Positions 23,964-32,575 of a stretch of DNA of 64,000 nucleotides are shown here, one piece after another. Every line of letters starts with the position of its first letter. Position 1 is the stretch's first letter. Below the pieces are notes generated by a model. The model was not told the DNA's origin and did not search any database. It saw only the letters and a list, made by a program, of their open reading frames with translations. A program made the position numbers and the translations under genes. This stretch comes from Gordonia sp. PP30 (GTDB taxonomy: Bacteria; Actinomycetota; Actinomycetes; Mycobacteriales; Mycobacteriaceae): the NCBI RefSeq assembly GCF_023100845.1, contig NZ_CP095864.1, positions 3,844,001 through 3,908,000 on the forward strand. Direction: 5' to 3'.

Positions 23964-24352
23964 ACTTCGCCTCCTCTCGTGTCTTCTCTGACACCCTGTG
24001 GGTGTCGCGACCCAGTACCCGTCGCCCGCGAGGGGTTCACGACGTTCCGGCCGGAGAAACACGAACGCCCCGTGCAGGAAGCACGGGGCGAATGGCCGCG
24101 GCGAACCACGGCGAAGTCTCCTCGTTCATCCTGCGTGGGCCGCCGAGATGTTCTCGGGCCTTCGATCGGGATCACTCCCGACGACCGACGGTCTCTGGTT
24201 GAACTCGATTCCCTCGGACCCGCACGGGGTCCGCTGAACCGCAGACCAGAGTAGCCGGGCACCCCGGCGAAGTCGAATCGGCCGTCGTCGCCCAGGCGCG
24301 ACAGGTCACGGCGAGGTCTCCCGATCACACCGGTTCGGTGTGATCGACTGTA
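23964..24352 (-). promoter_or_regulatory. rplJL promoter and structured leader
   Basis: A -10-like TACAGT (minus strand, 24347-24352) is followed at once by a perfect inverted repeat, GATCACACCG and CGGTGTGATC (24323-24345, 3-base loop), which would be the first hairpin of the transcript. A second hairpin, CGCCCCGTGC with GCACGGGGCG, lies at about 24067-24091. The leader is about 380 nt, the size range of L10-leader autoregulatory RNAs. The L10-binding kink-turn was not verified. Confidence 0.5.
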
Positions 24353-24490
24353 CGGATCCCGGACACGAGTGGCGATCAGGAACGTCGCCGTGCTTAATTG
24401 TTCGTAAGACTTTTCCCGTGGGATGGATCACAGTCCGGTGAATCCCTGGGATCATCGCCGCGTCCGCGGCGGGAAGCGAGGGATCGACAC

Positions 24491-26542
24491 GTGAGCGTGC
24501 CACTCGATCTGCACGGCCTGGAGCGGGCGCACCGCGCCTCCGAACCGGGCGGTTATCGCGATGCCGACGGCGGCCACCGGGCCGCGGCCTGGCACGAGGC
24601 CGTCTACGGGCGCAAGCCGTACCCGCGCGTGCACATCAGCCGCAATGTCACCGTCACGATGAGCGACGGCGTGCGGCTGCGCGCGACCGTGGTCCGCCCG
24701 GCCAACCGCGTCGGCCAGCCGAGCAAGGCGCCGTTCCCGGCGATCCTCAACGTCAATCCGTACAACCGCACGCTGATCGACGGCTTCGACCATCTGCTGC
24801 ACGCCCCGGTCATCGGCCGCACCGTGCAGACGGCCGCGCGCACCATGACGCGCGGTCCGGGCCCGCTGACCGGCGCCGCCCGGCTCACCCGCACCTTCGG
24901 TGTGGGCCTGTTCGACGTCTTCGGCATCAACCGGAATCTGGTGCAGTCCGGCTACGTGCAGGTGCTGGTCGACGTCCGCGGCACCGGGGCATCGCACGGC
25001 AAGTGGGGCATCCTCAGCCGCCGCGAGCAGCAGGACTCGGTGGAGATCATCGAGTGGATGACACGCCAGTCGTGGTGCGACGGCTCGGTCGGCATGGCCG
25101 GCTGGAGCTATTCGGCGATCAACTCCCTGCAGGCCGCGGCCCTGCGGCCGGAGGCGCTCAAGGCCGTGTTCGCGGTGGAGGGCAGCGAGGACGTCGTCCG
25201 CGACATCTACATCACCGGCGGCATGCCGTCCGCGTTCATCCCGATGTGGCTGGCGCTGGTGAACCTGGCCAAGTGGGTGCCCAATCCGGCCACCCTTCTC
25301 GGCGACCTGTTCACCGGCGACGAGTACCGCTGGCTGCGCGACCGCCTCAAGAGCCCGGCCACCGAGATGCCGTCGCTGTTCTGGGGTTTCCTCACCGCCA
25401 ACGACCACCGCATCTTCGATCATCCGTACTTCAACGAGCGCTCACCGCGGGTCGAGGACATCACCGCCGCCACCTTCACCGTCGGCGCATGGCACGACCT
25501 GTTCGGCCGCAGCGCCACCCGGGTCTACGACCAGTTGCAGATGGAGCCGGGCCGCAAACAGTCGCTCATCGCCGACGGGTACCACCTCGATCCCGGCTGC
25601 GACCACGGCCGCGAGCACCGTCCGCCGCAGCTCGACGTCCTCGAACGCGCCTGGTTCGACCGCTGGCTCAAGGGGATCCGCAACGGCATCGAGGAGTACG
25701 GGCCGGTGACCATGGAGCAGCAGGGTGGCGGCTGGTCGTGCGGGCCGTCGTTCCCGCGGCCCGGGGTGCGACCCCAGCGCCTCTTCCTCACCGAGGACCC
25801 CTCGGAGACCGCGCCGCATACCCGGCACGACGGCTCGCTGAGCGTGGTGCCCGCGCACCGGCGCCGGTCGCTGCGCATCAGCCCCGACCTGCGCGGCGTC
25901 GTCTCGCGGGATGCCTCACAGGTGTTCGCCGGCCTGCCGATCGCGCTGGGCAAGCACTTCTCCAGCGATGCGTCGTACCAGGAGAAGGGCGCGCTGAGCT
26001 TCACCAGCGAGCCGGTCACGCAGGCCACCCAGATCTCCGGCCAGATGAACCTGCGGCTCAACGTCTCCACCACGGCCCACGAGGGGATCTGGGCGGTCAC
26101 CGTGAACGACGTCGCCCCGGACGGCACCTCGACGGTGCTGACCAACGGCGCGCTGACCGCGTCGAACCGGGCGCTGGACACCACCCGGTCGACGTACGCC
26201 GAGGGCGGCACTCTGGTCGACGCGGTGCACTTCCTCTCCCGGGAACGGCGCCTGCCGGTCCCGGCGGACGAGCCGGTGCGCATCGACGTCGATCTGGTGC
26301 CGACCGACGCGGTACTGGCGCCGGGCCACCGGTTGCGGGTCGACGTCTACGCCGCGAGCCTGCCCCGGTACCTGACCATCGTGCCCGACCTGATCAAGGC
26401 GCGCGGCCGCCGCCAGCAGCTGGTTCTCGATCCGAACAAGCCGAGCTACCTGACGTTCCTGGCCGACGGCGAGCTCGGCACCGACCCGGTCCCCACCCGG
26501 TCGCAGCTGCACCCGATGGCACCGCTGGCCGTCGTCGAGTAG
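24491..26542 (+). CDS. CocE/NonD-type hydrolase (X-Pro dipeptidyl-peptidase S15 family)
   Basis: 683 residues from GTG 24491, preceded by GAAGCGAGGGA; an upstream frame extension is less likely. The N-terminal alpha/beta-hydrolase domain starts after about 50 residues (VTMSDGVRLRATVVRP). The nucleophile lies in GWSYSA (Ser206). A cap region follows, with HLDPGCDHGREHR in the His/acid region (about 365). The C-terminal ~220 residues form the jelly-roll PepX_C domain (LRLNVSTTAHEGIWAVTV, then APGHRLRVDVYAASLPR). Family members cleave cocaine esters, acyl-amino acids or peptides. No signal peptide is seen, so a cytoplasmic esterase or acylase is likely, with an unknown substrate. It is transcribed away from rplJ. 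Confidence 0.88.
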   Translation: MSVPLDLHGLERAHRASEPGGYRDADGGHRAAAWHEAVYGRKPYPRVHISRNVTVTMSDGVRLRATVVRPANRVGQPSKAPFPAILNVNPYNRTLIDGFDHLLHAPVIGRTVQTAARTMTRGPGPLTGAARLTRTFGVGLFDVFGINRNLVQSGYVQVLVDVRGTGASHGKWGILSRREQQDSVEIIEWMTRQSWCDGSVGMAGWSYSAINSLQAAALRPEALKAVFAVEGSEDVVRDIYITGGMPSAFIPMWLALVNLAKWVPNPATLLGDLFTGDEYRWLRDRLKSPATEMPSLFWGFLTANDHRIFDHPYFNERSPRVEDITAATFTVGAWHDLFGRSATRVYDQLQMEPGRKQSLIADGYHLDPGCDHGREHRPPQLDVLERAWFDRWLKGIRNGIEEYGPVTMEQQGGGWSCGPSFPRPGVRPQRLFLTEDPSETAPHTRHDGSLSVVPAHRRRSLRISPDLRGVVSRDASQVFAGLPIALGKHFSSDASYQEKGALSFTSEPVTQATQISGQMNLRLNVSTTAHEGIWAVTVNDVAPDGTSTVLTNGALTASNRALDTTRSTYAEGGTLVDAVHFLSRERRLPVPADEPVRIDVDLVPTDAVLAPGHRLRVDVYAASLPRYLTIVPDLIKARGRRQQLVLDPNKPSYLTFLADGELGTDPVPTRSQLHPMAPLAVVE

Positions 26543-26600
26543 CCCGCCCAGCCGGCTGAGCCCGTCGAGCCCCGCAGGGGCGAGACGGTGTCGAAGCCAC
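26543..26600. repeat. Dispersed GAGCCCGTCGAGCC...GTGTCGAAG repeat, partial copy
   Basis: The stretch has CAGCCGGCTGAGCCCGTCGA, a CCCGCAGGGGCGAGAC core and GTGTCGAAG. It is the same family as at 22241-22803 and 45877-46125. It fills the gap between two convergent genes and may help terminate both. Confidence 0.7.
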
Positions 26601-26616
26601 GCCCCCGACCGGCGGA

Positions 26617-27609
26617 TCAGTCCGGGTTCCGGGCCGCCCAGCACTTCTCGGCGAAGCGCGCCATCCGCACGATCGCCAGGCGGGACTCGGGCAGCAGATC
26701 GATGAAGGCCTGGAACACGTGGACGGCACCGCGGAAGATCTCCAGCCGGACCGGCACGCCGGCGCGGGCCAGCGCCGCCGCGAAGTCCTCGGCGTCCACC
26801 CGCAGCATCTCGTGCGAGCCGACCTGGATCAGCGTGGGCGGCAGATCGCTCAGGTCGCCGTCGAGCGGCGCGACGGTGTCACCGGCCGGTTCGCTCTCCC
26901 GGATCATCCGGTCGAACTCGCTGAACGCCCGGTGCGGGAACAGCGGATCGGCGGTGCGATAGGCGCCCTCGCGGCGGCGCGACGGCGTCGGGTCGATCAG
27001 CGGGTTCTCCAGGATCAGCCCGGCGGGCAGCTCCTCCCCCGCGTCGCGGAGCCGGACCGCGGTCATCGCGGTCAGGAATCCGCCGGCCGAGTCACCCGCG
27101 ATCACGATCTGGCCGGGGGTGTAGCCGCGGCCGAGGAGCCAGCGGTAACCGTCCAGACAGTCCTCGATGGAGACCGACGGCGGATGCTCGGGCAGCTTGC
27201 GGTAGCCCACGGCCAGCACCTGGGCGTGCGATTTAGCGGCGATCGATCCGGCCAGCCTGCGGTGCGACTTGACGCCGCCGACCACGAAGGCGCCGCCGTG
27301 CAGATACAGGATCGCCCGGTCCGGTCGTGCGCCGACCGGAATCTGCAGCTCAGCACCACAGTTCGGGAGCTGCACCGGCTCGCGGAAGTTGCTCGGCAGC
27401 GGCGGAACCACCTTGCCCGCGACGTTGTCGAACAGGTCGTACGGCCAGTCGACCCCGGGGCGGCGCGACCAGGCGGCGATCACCGGGTACGCGCCGACGC
27501 GCAGCCCGACCCAGGCCATCCGGCTCCGGACGCTGCGCTGCGAGTACTCGACCCGCTCCACCTTCACGACGTTCGATTCGGTCATGTACGCAGTTTGACA
27601 CAGGGACAT
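26617..27609 (-). CDS. Alpha/beta hydrolase, hormone-sensitive-lipase (LipI/LipN-like) family
   Basis: 330 residues. The oxyanion motif HGG is at about 104-106 (LYLHGGAFVVGG). The nucleophile motif GDSAGG has Ser174. The acid and His are probably in EDFAAALARAG and FRGAVHVFQAF near the C-terminus (HVF gives the His). No signal peptide. The substrate is probably a short- or medium-chain ester. ATG 27609 is one base after the preceding stop; ATG 27585 (MTESNVVKVERV) is an equally plausible start, and neither has a strong ribosome-binding site. It is the last gene of a three-gene minus-strand operon. Confidence 0.88.
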   Translation of the reverse strand: MSLCQTAYMTESNVVKVERVEYSQRSVRSRMAWVGLRVGAYPVIAAWSRRPGVDWPYDLFDNVAGKVVPPLPSNFREPVQLPNCGAELQIPVGARPDRAILYLHGGAFVVGGVKSHRRLAGSIAAKSHAQVLAVGYRKLPEHPPSVSIEDCLDGYRWLLGRGYTPGQIVIAGDSAGGFLTAMTAVRLRDAGEELPAGLILENPLIDPTPSRRREGAYRTADPLFPHRAFSEFDRMIRESEPAGDTVAPLDGDLSDLPPTLIQVGSHEMLRVDAEDFAAALARAGVPVRLEIFRGAVHVFQAFIDLLPESRLAIVRMARFAEKCWAARNPD

Positions 27610-27610
27610 T

Positions 27611-28102
27611 TCAGAGCAGCCCGGCGTCCCCCAGAATCACCCGGTACACCAGCCCGGTCTCCGGCCCCAGGACCAGGCCCGCGAGTTCGGTGAGGGTGCC
27701 GGTGAACCCGAGCCCGTGCGCGGGAACGCCGTCATCGTCGAGGTGGTGGGCGAGCTCGTGCAGGACGGCGAGTTCGCGCATCGCCCACCGGTCCGGGTGC
27801 CCGGCGGGAAGGGCGATGGTCGCGTCGTCGCGAGAATAGTGGGCGGCCGCCGCCGACCGGCGGTCCCGCACGCGGACCGGCCGGGCCGCCCGTGCGAAGC
27901 GTTCCCGGACGGCGGGCAGCGCCAGCACCTCGTCGACGTAGCGCTGGACCGACTCGACGGACCCGAAGTGCGCCTCCCCGGGCAGGGTGAGGGTGGTGCC
28001 GGCCAGTTCGACGGTGTGCGCGCCACCGCCCGGCCGTTCCATCAGCCGGAAGATCAGGCGCTCCGCGTCGTAGCACCGGGCGCGGCGCGCATCCCGCGTC
28101 AT
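27611..28102 (-). CDS. Putative metallohydrolase, TIGR04338 family
   Basis: 163 residues. The zinc-binding motif HELAHH (115-120) is followed by DDDGVPAHG with His129 as a likely third ligand, the pattern of this small actinobacterial metallopeptidase-like family. No signal peptide or membrane segment was seen. The substrate is unknown. The start overlaps the stop of the DUF2786 gene (ATGA), and the hydrolase gene follows one base after its stop, so the three are co-translated. Confidence 0.8.
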   Translation of the reverse strand: MTRDARRARCYDAERLIFRLMERPGGGAHTVELAGTTLTLPGEAHFGSVESVQRYVDEVLALPAVRERFARAARPVRVRDRRSAAAAHYSRDDATIALPAGHPDRWAMRELAVLHELAHHLDDDGVPAHGLGFTGTLTELAGLVLGPETGLVYRVILGDAGLL

Positions 28103-28926
28103 CCCTCCAGAGCCCCGCGGGGCGCGCCGAACTCCCGGTCGGCACCGATCTTCGCGCGGCGGCCGGCGCGGTCACCGGCCTGTCGTGCGGCCGACGAATA
28201 GCCGGCCGACGCACGGCTCGGCCGCCAGGTGCCACGCGCCGTCGACTCCCGCCGGTGGAATTCGGACACTTCCAGTTCCTTGTGACGCAGCGCCAGCGCG
28301 GTCGACGACGGCCCACCGGACCCGTTCTCCACCTCGACGGCGCTGCGCCGCTGGTCGTCGCGGGCCTGTGCGAGTCGTGCGCCGATGCGTTCGGCGAAGG
28401 CCGACTGGAAATTCAGACGCGCGGTGATCGGAGACAGCGCCTTCTCCTCGACCACGCGCTGCCGCCACGGGCCGCGGTCGCGCGTCACCACTCGGCGCGC
28501 GGTCTGATTCTTGTAGGCCCCGGATTTCAGGTACGCGTCGCTGGCCGCGACCATCTGCACCACGAGCGACGCGTACAGCGCCTCCGTCGCATCGATGTCA
28601 CCGGCGAAGCCGTATGCGATCACGTAGGTCGAGTTGGCGGCGACATCGCAGGTCAGGTCGTTGGCGCGGCCGATCTGCACGAAGAGTTGCACGTAGGTCC
28701 GGAGGCCGCGCTTACCGGCGGTCCCGATGGCGATCTGCCGGGTGATCGGCGCCGACCGCTTCTTGAGTGCCGGGTCGTGGTCGCGCGCCACCGCCAGGTC
28801 GATCGACGATGCGGTCGCGAGTCGCTGGGCGGCGGCCATGAACGCCTCCGCCTCGTGCTCGTTGTCGGTGCCCTCGGCCTGCCGCAGCAGTCCGGCGATT
28901 CGGGTGAGGAGCTTGTCGTCGCGCAT
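28099..28926 (-). CDS. DUF2786 domain-containing protein
   Basis: 275 residues from ATG 28926. The frame stays open upstream to 29187, but that part overlaps the next gene and looks non-coding. The N-terminal ~45 residues (LLTRIAGLLRQAEGTDNEHE, then EAFMAAAQRLATASSIDLA) match DUF2786. The middle region contains several Tyr/Phe and ends in a basic Arg/Ala-rich tail. In actinobacteria this protein is commonly paired with the TIGR04338 gene, as here, which suggests a joint but unknown role. Confidence 0.82.
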   Translation of the reverse strand: MRDDKLLTRIAGLLRQAEGTDNEHEAEAFMAAAQRLATASSIDLAVARDHDPALKKRSAPITRQIAIGTAGKRGLRTYVQLFVQIGRANDLTCDVAANSTYVIAYGFAGDIDATEALYASLVVQMVAASDAYLKSGAYKNQTARRVVTRDRGPWRQRVVEEKALSPITARLNFQSAFAERIGARLAQARDDQRRSAVEVENGSGGPSSTALALRHKELEVSEFHRRESTARGTWRPSRASAGYSSAARQAGDRAGRRAKIGADREFGAPRGALEG

Positions 28927-29048
28927 GATCCCAGGGTATCGGCGGTCGCCGGCCCGCTCGATGCCCCGTCCACAGGGCCGGACGGGTCCGACGGTTGTCC
29001 ACAGCACCGGCGCCCGCCGTCTTGACAGCGGCGGCACGACCGGCGCCG

Positions 29049-30005
29049 TCAGAGACCGAACTTGGCCTGCATCTCCCGCAGCGTCTCGGCGGAGGCGCGC
29101 AGCCCGGCGATCTCGTCGGCGGACATCGCGATCGGGAGACGTTCCCCGGCGCCCCGCGCATCGACCCGGGTCGGCAGCGAGAGACACACGTCGGAGATGC
29201 CGTGAAGGTCGTCCTCGATCAGCGAGGAGACCGGCAGGATGCGGTGCTCGTCGTTGATGATCGCCTCGGTGATGCGCGCCGACGCGAGCCCGATCGCGTA
29301 GTTGGTGGCCCCCTTGCCCTGGATGATCCGGTACGCCGAGCCGACCACCTCGGAGTGGATCCGTTCACGCGCCCGCGCGTCGAGCAGGTCGAAACCCTCG
29401 ATCGGCTCCCAGTCGAGGAGCGGGACGCCGCCGATGCTGGCCGAGGACCAGAGCGGGATCTCCGAGTCGCCGTGCTCACCGGCTATGTAGGCGTGGACGT
29501 TCTGCACCGCGACGCCGCAGTGCTCGGACACCAGGAACCGCAGACGGGAGGAGTCGAGCACGGTGCCCGATCCGAACAGCTGGTTGCGGGGCAGACCGGT
29601 GAACTTCAGAGCGGCGTACGTGATGACGTCCACGGGATTGGTGACCATCACGAAACAGGCGTCCGGGGCGGCCTCGACGATCGGCGGCAGCGCCCGCTTA
29701 GTCAGTTCGATGGTGGCCTCGGCCAGTTCGAGCCGGGTCTGGCCGGGCTTCTGCTTGGCGCCCGCGGTGAAGATGACCACGTCCGAGTCCGCGCAGATCG
29801 ACGGATCCGCCCCGCCGATCACCGCCGCCCGAGGCAGGAATTCGAGGCCGTGCGAGAGGTCGAGCACCTCGGCCGCGACCTTCTCGGCGTTGACGTCCAT
29901 CAGCGCGACGGTCCGCGCGACCCCGCGGATCAGCGCAGCGTAGGCGATGGCGGTACCGACTGCGCCGGCGCCGATGATGCTGATCTTGCTCCCCGTGGGT
30001 TCCAT
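29049..30005 (-). CDS. ldh: L-lactate dehydrogenase (NAD-dependent)
   Basis: 318 residues from ATG 30005; GTG 30011 is in frame. The NAD-binding GAGAVG is at 12-17. The mobile loop AGAKQKPGQTR carries Gln at the specificity position and therefore fits lactate rather than malate dehydrogenase. TNPVDV follows, then the catalytic His in GEHGDSE. The enzyme interconverts pyruvate and L-lactate in the cytoplasm. TAGCGT lies seven bases before the ATG with no ribosome-binding site, suggesting a leaderless mRNA. It stands alone between the DUF2786 gene and azlD. Confidence 0.93.
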   Translation of the reverse strand: MEPTGSKISIIGAGAVGTAIAYAALIRGVARTVALMDVNAEKVAAEVLDLSHGLEFLPRAAVIGGADPSICADSDVVIFTAGAKQKPGQTRLELAEATIELTKRALPPIVEAAPDACFVMVTNPVDVITYAALKFTGLPRNQLFGSGTVLDSSRLRFLVSEHCGVAVQNVHAYIAGEHGDSEIPLWSSASIGGVPLLDWEPIEGFDLLDARARERIHSEVVGSAYRIIQGKGATNYAIGLASARITEAIINDEHRILPVSSLIEDDLHGISDVCLSLPTRVDARGAGERLPIAMSADEIAGLRASAETLREMQAKFGL

Positions 30006-30082
30006 GGCCACGACGCTAGCGCGCTCGACCCGCCCGCGCCCGGTATACGACCGTCCGCGGGCGGTCGTTCACCGAGCCGCCA

Positions 30083-30406
30083 TCAGAGCACCGCGAGGAG
30101 CGCGATGTAGGTGAGCGTGCCCAGCCCGACGCTGAGAAGGGTGCGTCGTCCGGCACCGAGATGGACGCCGACGGTCACTGCGAGGGCGAGTACCGCGGGC
30201 GCCACGCGGCCGTCGTCGTCGATCGAGGAGGAGAACGTGGTGGCCGCGAGGATCGCCAGGATGCCGGCCGGCATCCATGCGGCCAGGGTGAGGACGAACC
30301 GGGACTGTCGGAGTCGCCCGAGGACCGCGAAGGGCAGCGCGCGCAGCGCGAAGGTGATCGCGAAGACCGTCGCGAGCACCGCGATCAGATAGCCGGTCTC
30401 AGGCAT
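30083..30406 (-). CDS. azlD: AzlD-family branched-chain amino acid exporter, small subunit
   Basis: 107 residues from ATG 30406 (MPETGYLIAVLATVF); the upstream open frame is a shadow of azlC. It has four predicted membrane segments and the AzlD features AITFALRALPFAVLG and AAWMPAGILAILA. With AzlC (BrnF) it exports branched-chain amino acids or analogues. The start overlaps the azlC stop by 8 bp. Confidence 0.9.
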   Translation of the reverse strand: MPETGYLIAVLATVFAITFALRALPFAVLGRLRQSRFVLTLAAWMPAGILAILAATTFSSSIDDDGRVAPAVLALAVTVGVHLGAGRRTLLSVGLGTLTYIALLAVL

Positions 30407-31148
30407 CGGACGGCCCCCTCCGCGACAGGGCGTACCGGACGACGAGCAACCCGACGAACACCAGCAGTGCCGTGAACAGCACCGCGCCCGGCGTCGCGAC
30501 GACGGCCACCGCGAAAGCGGCACCCGCCAGCACCAGCGAGGGCACCTGTCCGCGGGTGCGGCAGGCGTCGAGCGTCAGCGTGACGAACAGTGCGCACAGC
30601 GCGAAGCCGAGACCGTCGATCGGTCCGGGCAGCAGATTCCCGATCAGGACACCGGCGAGCCCGCCGCCGACCCAGTACGACTGGAACGCGACCTGGGTCG
30701 CCAGCAGCCGCGGCGACGTCCACGTCCCCGGCGCCGCCGCGGTGATCGCGTACGCCTCATCGGTCATCGCGTACATGGAGTAGAGCCGTCGCAGCCGACC
30801 GCGCACCACCCGCAGCGGGAACGAGAAGGCGTAGAAGACGTGCCGGAAGTTCACCAGCAGGGTGGTCAGCGCGATGGTGGCGATCGGCGCCAGGGCCGCG
30901 ATCATGCCGACGAGCAGCAGTTCGAGCGAGCCGGCGTACGCCGCGATAGACAGCGCGGGCGCCACCCACCAGGACAGTCCGTGCTGCACCACGAGCAGTC
31001 CGAAGGCGACACCCAGCGGGAACATGCCCAGACCCGCGGGCAGCGACAGCCGAAGCCCGGTGAGAATCTCCGAGCGCACGGCCGCGTCACCGCGTTCCGG
31101 GACAGGCGAGGTGGTCACCCGTCGAGACTCGCACGTCTCGCCGCTCAC
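30399..31148 (-). CDS. azlC: AzlC-family branched-chain amino acid permease, large subunit
   Basis: 249 residues with five to seven membrane segments. The family motifs PLGVAFGLLVVQHGL, NFRHVFYAFSFP and MTDEAYAIT are present. The start is GTG 31148, overlapping the tetR stop as GTGA, so it is translationally coupled to its regulator. The two-gene AzlCD system exports Leu/Ile/Val (BrnFE in Corynebacterium), there under Lrp control. Here a TetR protein heads the operon, which may indicate a different inducer. Confidence 0.92.
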   Translation of the reverse strand: MSGETCESRRVTTSPVPERGDAAVRSEILTGLRLSLPAGLGMFPLGVAFGLLVVQHGLSWWVAPALSIAAYAGSLELLLVGMIAALAPIATIALTTLLVNFRHVFYAFSFPLRVVRGRLRRLYSMYAMTDEAYAITAAAPGTWTSPRLLATQVAFQSYWVGGGLAGVLIGNLLPGPIDGLGFALCALFVTLTLDACRTRGQVPSLVLAGAAFAVAVVATPGAVLFTALLVFVGLLVVRYALSRRGPSDA

Positions 31149-31744
31149 ACCGAATGCAGGGCGGCGATCTCTCCGCGGAGGATGTCCAGGGCCCAGTCGG
31201 CGTCCCCGCCGTCCGGGTCGGCGAGCAGGTGGAGAGCGAGGCCGTCGACCAGTGCGTGGAGGCGCCGGCCGGCCGCCACGGCATCGACCTCGTCCTGCGC
31301 CACGCCGCGCGCGTCGGCCTCCAGGCTCGACGCGATCGCGGTGCAGAAATCGGCGAGTTCCCGCGTCGCCCGGTCGCGCACCGGGATCAGCTCGGGCACC
31401 GCGGGGGCCTCCGCGATGAGCGCCAGATTCACCTCGAGTTCGGCCCGCGGATCCGGGGAGAGCGGCAGGAGTTCGGAGAGGATCGCCAGGTAGTCGTGCT
31501 CGAGGTCACCGGTGCGCACCACCGCGTCGATCCGCTCGCGCGCACGCCGGAGCATCAGCTCCGCGGAGAAGACGACCAGTTCGCTGCGGGTCGGGAAGAC
31601 GTGCCGCAGCGACCCGACAGCGACACCGGCCTGCGCGGCCACCGTCCGCACCGAGAGCGCCCCGATGCCCCGTTCGCGCACCACCGACCACACGGCAGCC
31701 GCGAGTTCCTCGCGCCGGCGATCGAGGTCGATCCGTCTTGGCAT
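31145..31744 (-). CDS. TetR/AcrR-family repressor of the azlCD operon
   Basis: 199 residues. The N-terminal helix-turn-helix spans about 10-55 (GIGALSVRTVAAQAGVAVGS, then LRHVFPTRSELV). The C-terminal ligand domain is helical and variable. ATG 31744 has no ribosome-binding site, but TAACTT sits six bases upstream, so the mRNA is probably leaderless. Two palindromes in the divergent intergenic region overlap both promoters and are the probable operators, implying autoregulation. The inducer is unknown. Confidence 0.93.
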   Translation of the reverse strand: MPRRIDLDRRREELAAAVWSVVRERGIGALSVRTVAAQAGVAVGSLRHVFPTRSELVVFSAELMLRRARERIDAVVRTGDLEHDYLAILSELLPLSPDPRAELEVNLALIAEAPAVPELIPVRDRATRELADFCTAIASSLEADARGVAQDEVDAVAAGRRLHALVDGLALHLLADPDGGDADWALDILRGEIAALHSV

Positions 31745-31754
31745 GAAGACAAGT

Positions 31755-31796
31755 TAGCACGGTCGTGCTAGTTTCCTATTTAGCACGACCGTACTA
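31755..31796. promoter_or_regulatory. Two TetR operators in the azl divergent promoter
   Basis: Operator 1 (31755-31770) is TAGCACG, GT, CGTGCTA, perfect 7-bp arms. It overlaps the -10 (TAACTT) of tetR-azlCD. Operator 2 (31781-31796) is TAGCACG, AC, CGTACTA, with one mismatch. It overlaps TACTAT (31792-31797), the likely -10 of the plus-strand membrane-protein gene. Centre-to-centre spacing is 26 bp. Confidence 0.8.
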
Positions 31797-31810
31797 TCAA
31801 AGGAGTCCTC

Positions 31811-32575
31811 ATGGTCGGCCTGATCCTCGGCTGCGAGATCACCTTCTGGATGGTGATAGTCGCCGGACTGAGCACCCGCTATCTCCTCCGGAAACGGCGC
31901 CTCGGCCTCGCCCTGCTGGCGCTGACACCGGTGGTCGACCTGGTGCTGCTGATCGCGGCCGGCCTCGACCTGCATCGGGGCGCCCCCGCCGAATTCAGCC
32001 ACGGCCTCGCCGCCGTGTACCTCGGGTTCTCGGTGGCGTACGGCCACCGGATGATCCAGTGGGCCGACGTCCGGTTCGCATATCGCTTCGACAGCGGTCC
32101 CCCACCGGTCAAGCTCTACGGCACCGCCTACGCGACGGCGTGCTGGAAGGACGTCGGCCGCACCGCGATCGCCGCCGCCCTCGGCTCCGGCATCCTGTGG
32201 CTGCTCACCGTCGTGGCCACCGGACCGACACAGGCCCTGGAGTCCACGTACCGCATATTCGGGATCGTGCTGGTCATCGACACCCTGTGGGCGGCGAGGG
32301 ACGCGTCCGGCCGCGCGCTGAGCGTCGCGGGCCGTCGGCCACGGCAGACCACGCCGACGATCTGCCCTCGGGAGCCGCCGGGGGCGACCGCCAGACAGAC
32401 GACGAGGGGCACCACCTCGCGGTGGCGCCCCTCGTCGTCTCTCCCGGCCCGTCAACGGGGCTCAGGGAGCGGTGAAAATCAGCCCTGCTCAGCGTCCGTG
32501 AAGTTGCGCGACACGGACGGGTCGACCGGGATGCCCGGGCCCGTGTTGGTCGAGACCGTGATCTTCTTCAGGTAG
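31811..32575 (+). CDS. Membrane protein divergent from tetR-azlCD, with an unusual C-terminal extension
   Basis: 254 residues with AAAGGAG before ATG 31811. About four membrane segments lie in residues 1-165 (first [17 protein letters not shown], second [21 protein letters not shown], last [17 protein letters not shown]). The family resembles small actinobacterial integral membrane proteins of unknown function. After about residue 170 the sequence turns into Arg/Pro/Ser/Thr-rich text that reads through the rplA terminator hairpin and overlaps rplA by 97 bp. The natural C-terminus is probably near residue 175, lost by a frameshift or stop-codon mutation. It shares operators with the azl operon, so it is probably co-regulated with amino acid export. 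Confidence 0.7.
   Translation: MVGLILGCEITFWMVIVAGLSTRYLLRKRRLGLALLALTPVVDLVLLIAAGLDLHRGAPAEFSHGLAAVYLGFSVAYGHRMIQWADVRFAYRFDSGPPPVKLYGTAYATACWKDVGRTAIAAALGSGILWLLTVVATGPTQALESTYRIFGIVLVIDTLWAARDASGRALSVAGRRPRQTTPTICPREPPGATARQTTRGTTSRWRPSSSLPARQRGSGSGENQPCSASVKLRDTDGSTGMPGPVLVETVIFFR
32398..32439 (-). terminator. Terminator hairpin after rplKA
   Basis: GACGACGAGGGGC pairs with GCCCCTCGTCGTC, with CCACC/GGTGG continuing the stem around a TCGC loop (one internal mismatch). It lies 40 bases past the rplA stop and could act in both directions. Confidence 0.85.

Noticed and set aside
24452-26644. Long frames in other phases over the S15-family hydrolase gene
   Set aside because: Shadow frames of a high-GC gene; the accepted frame has the catalytic motifs.
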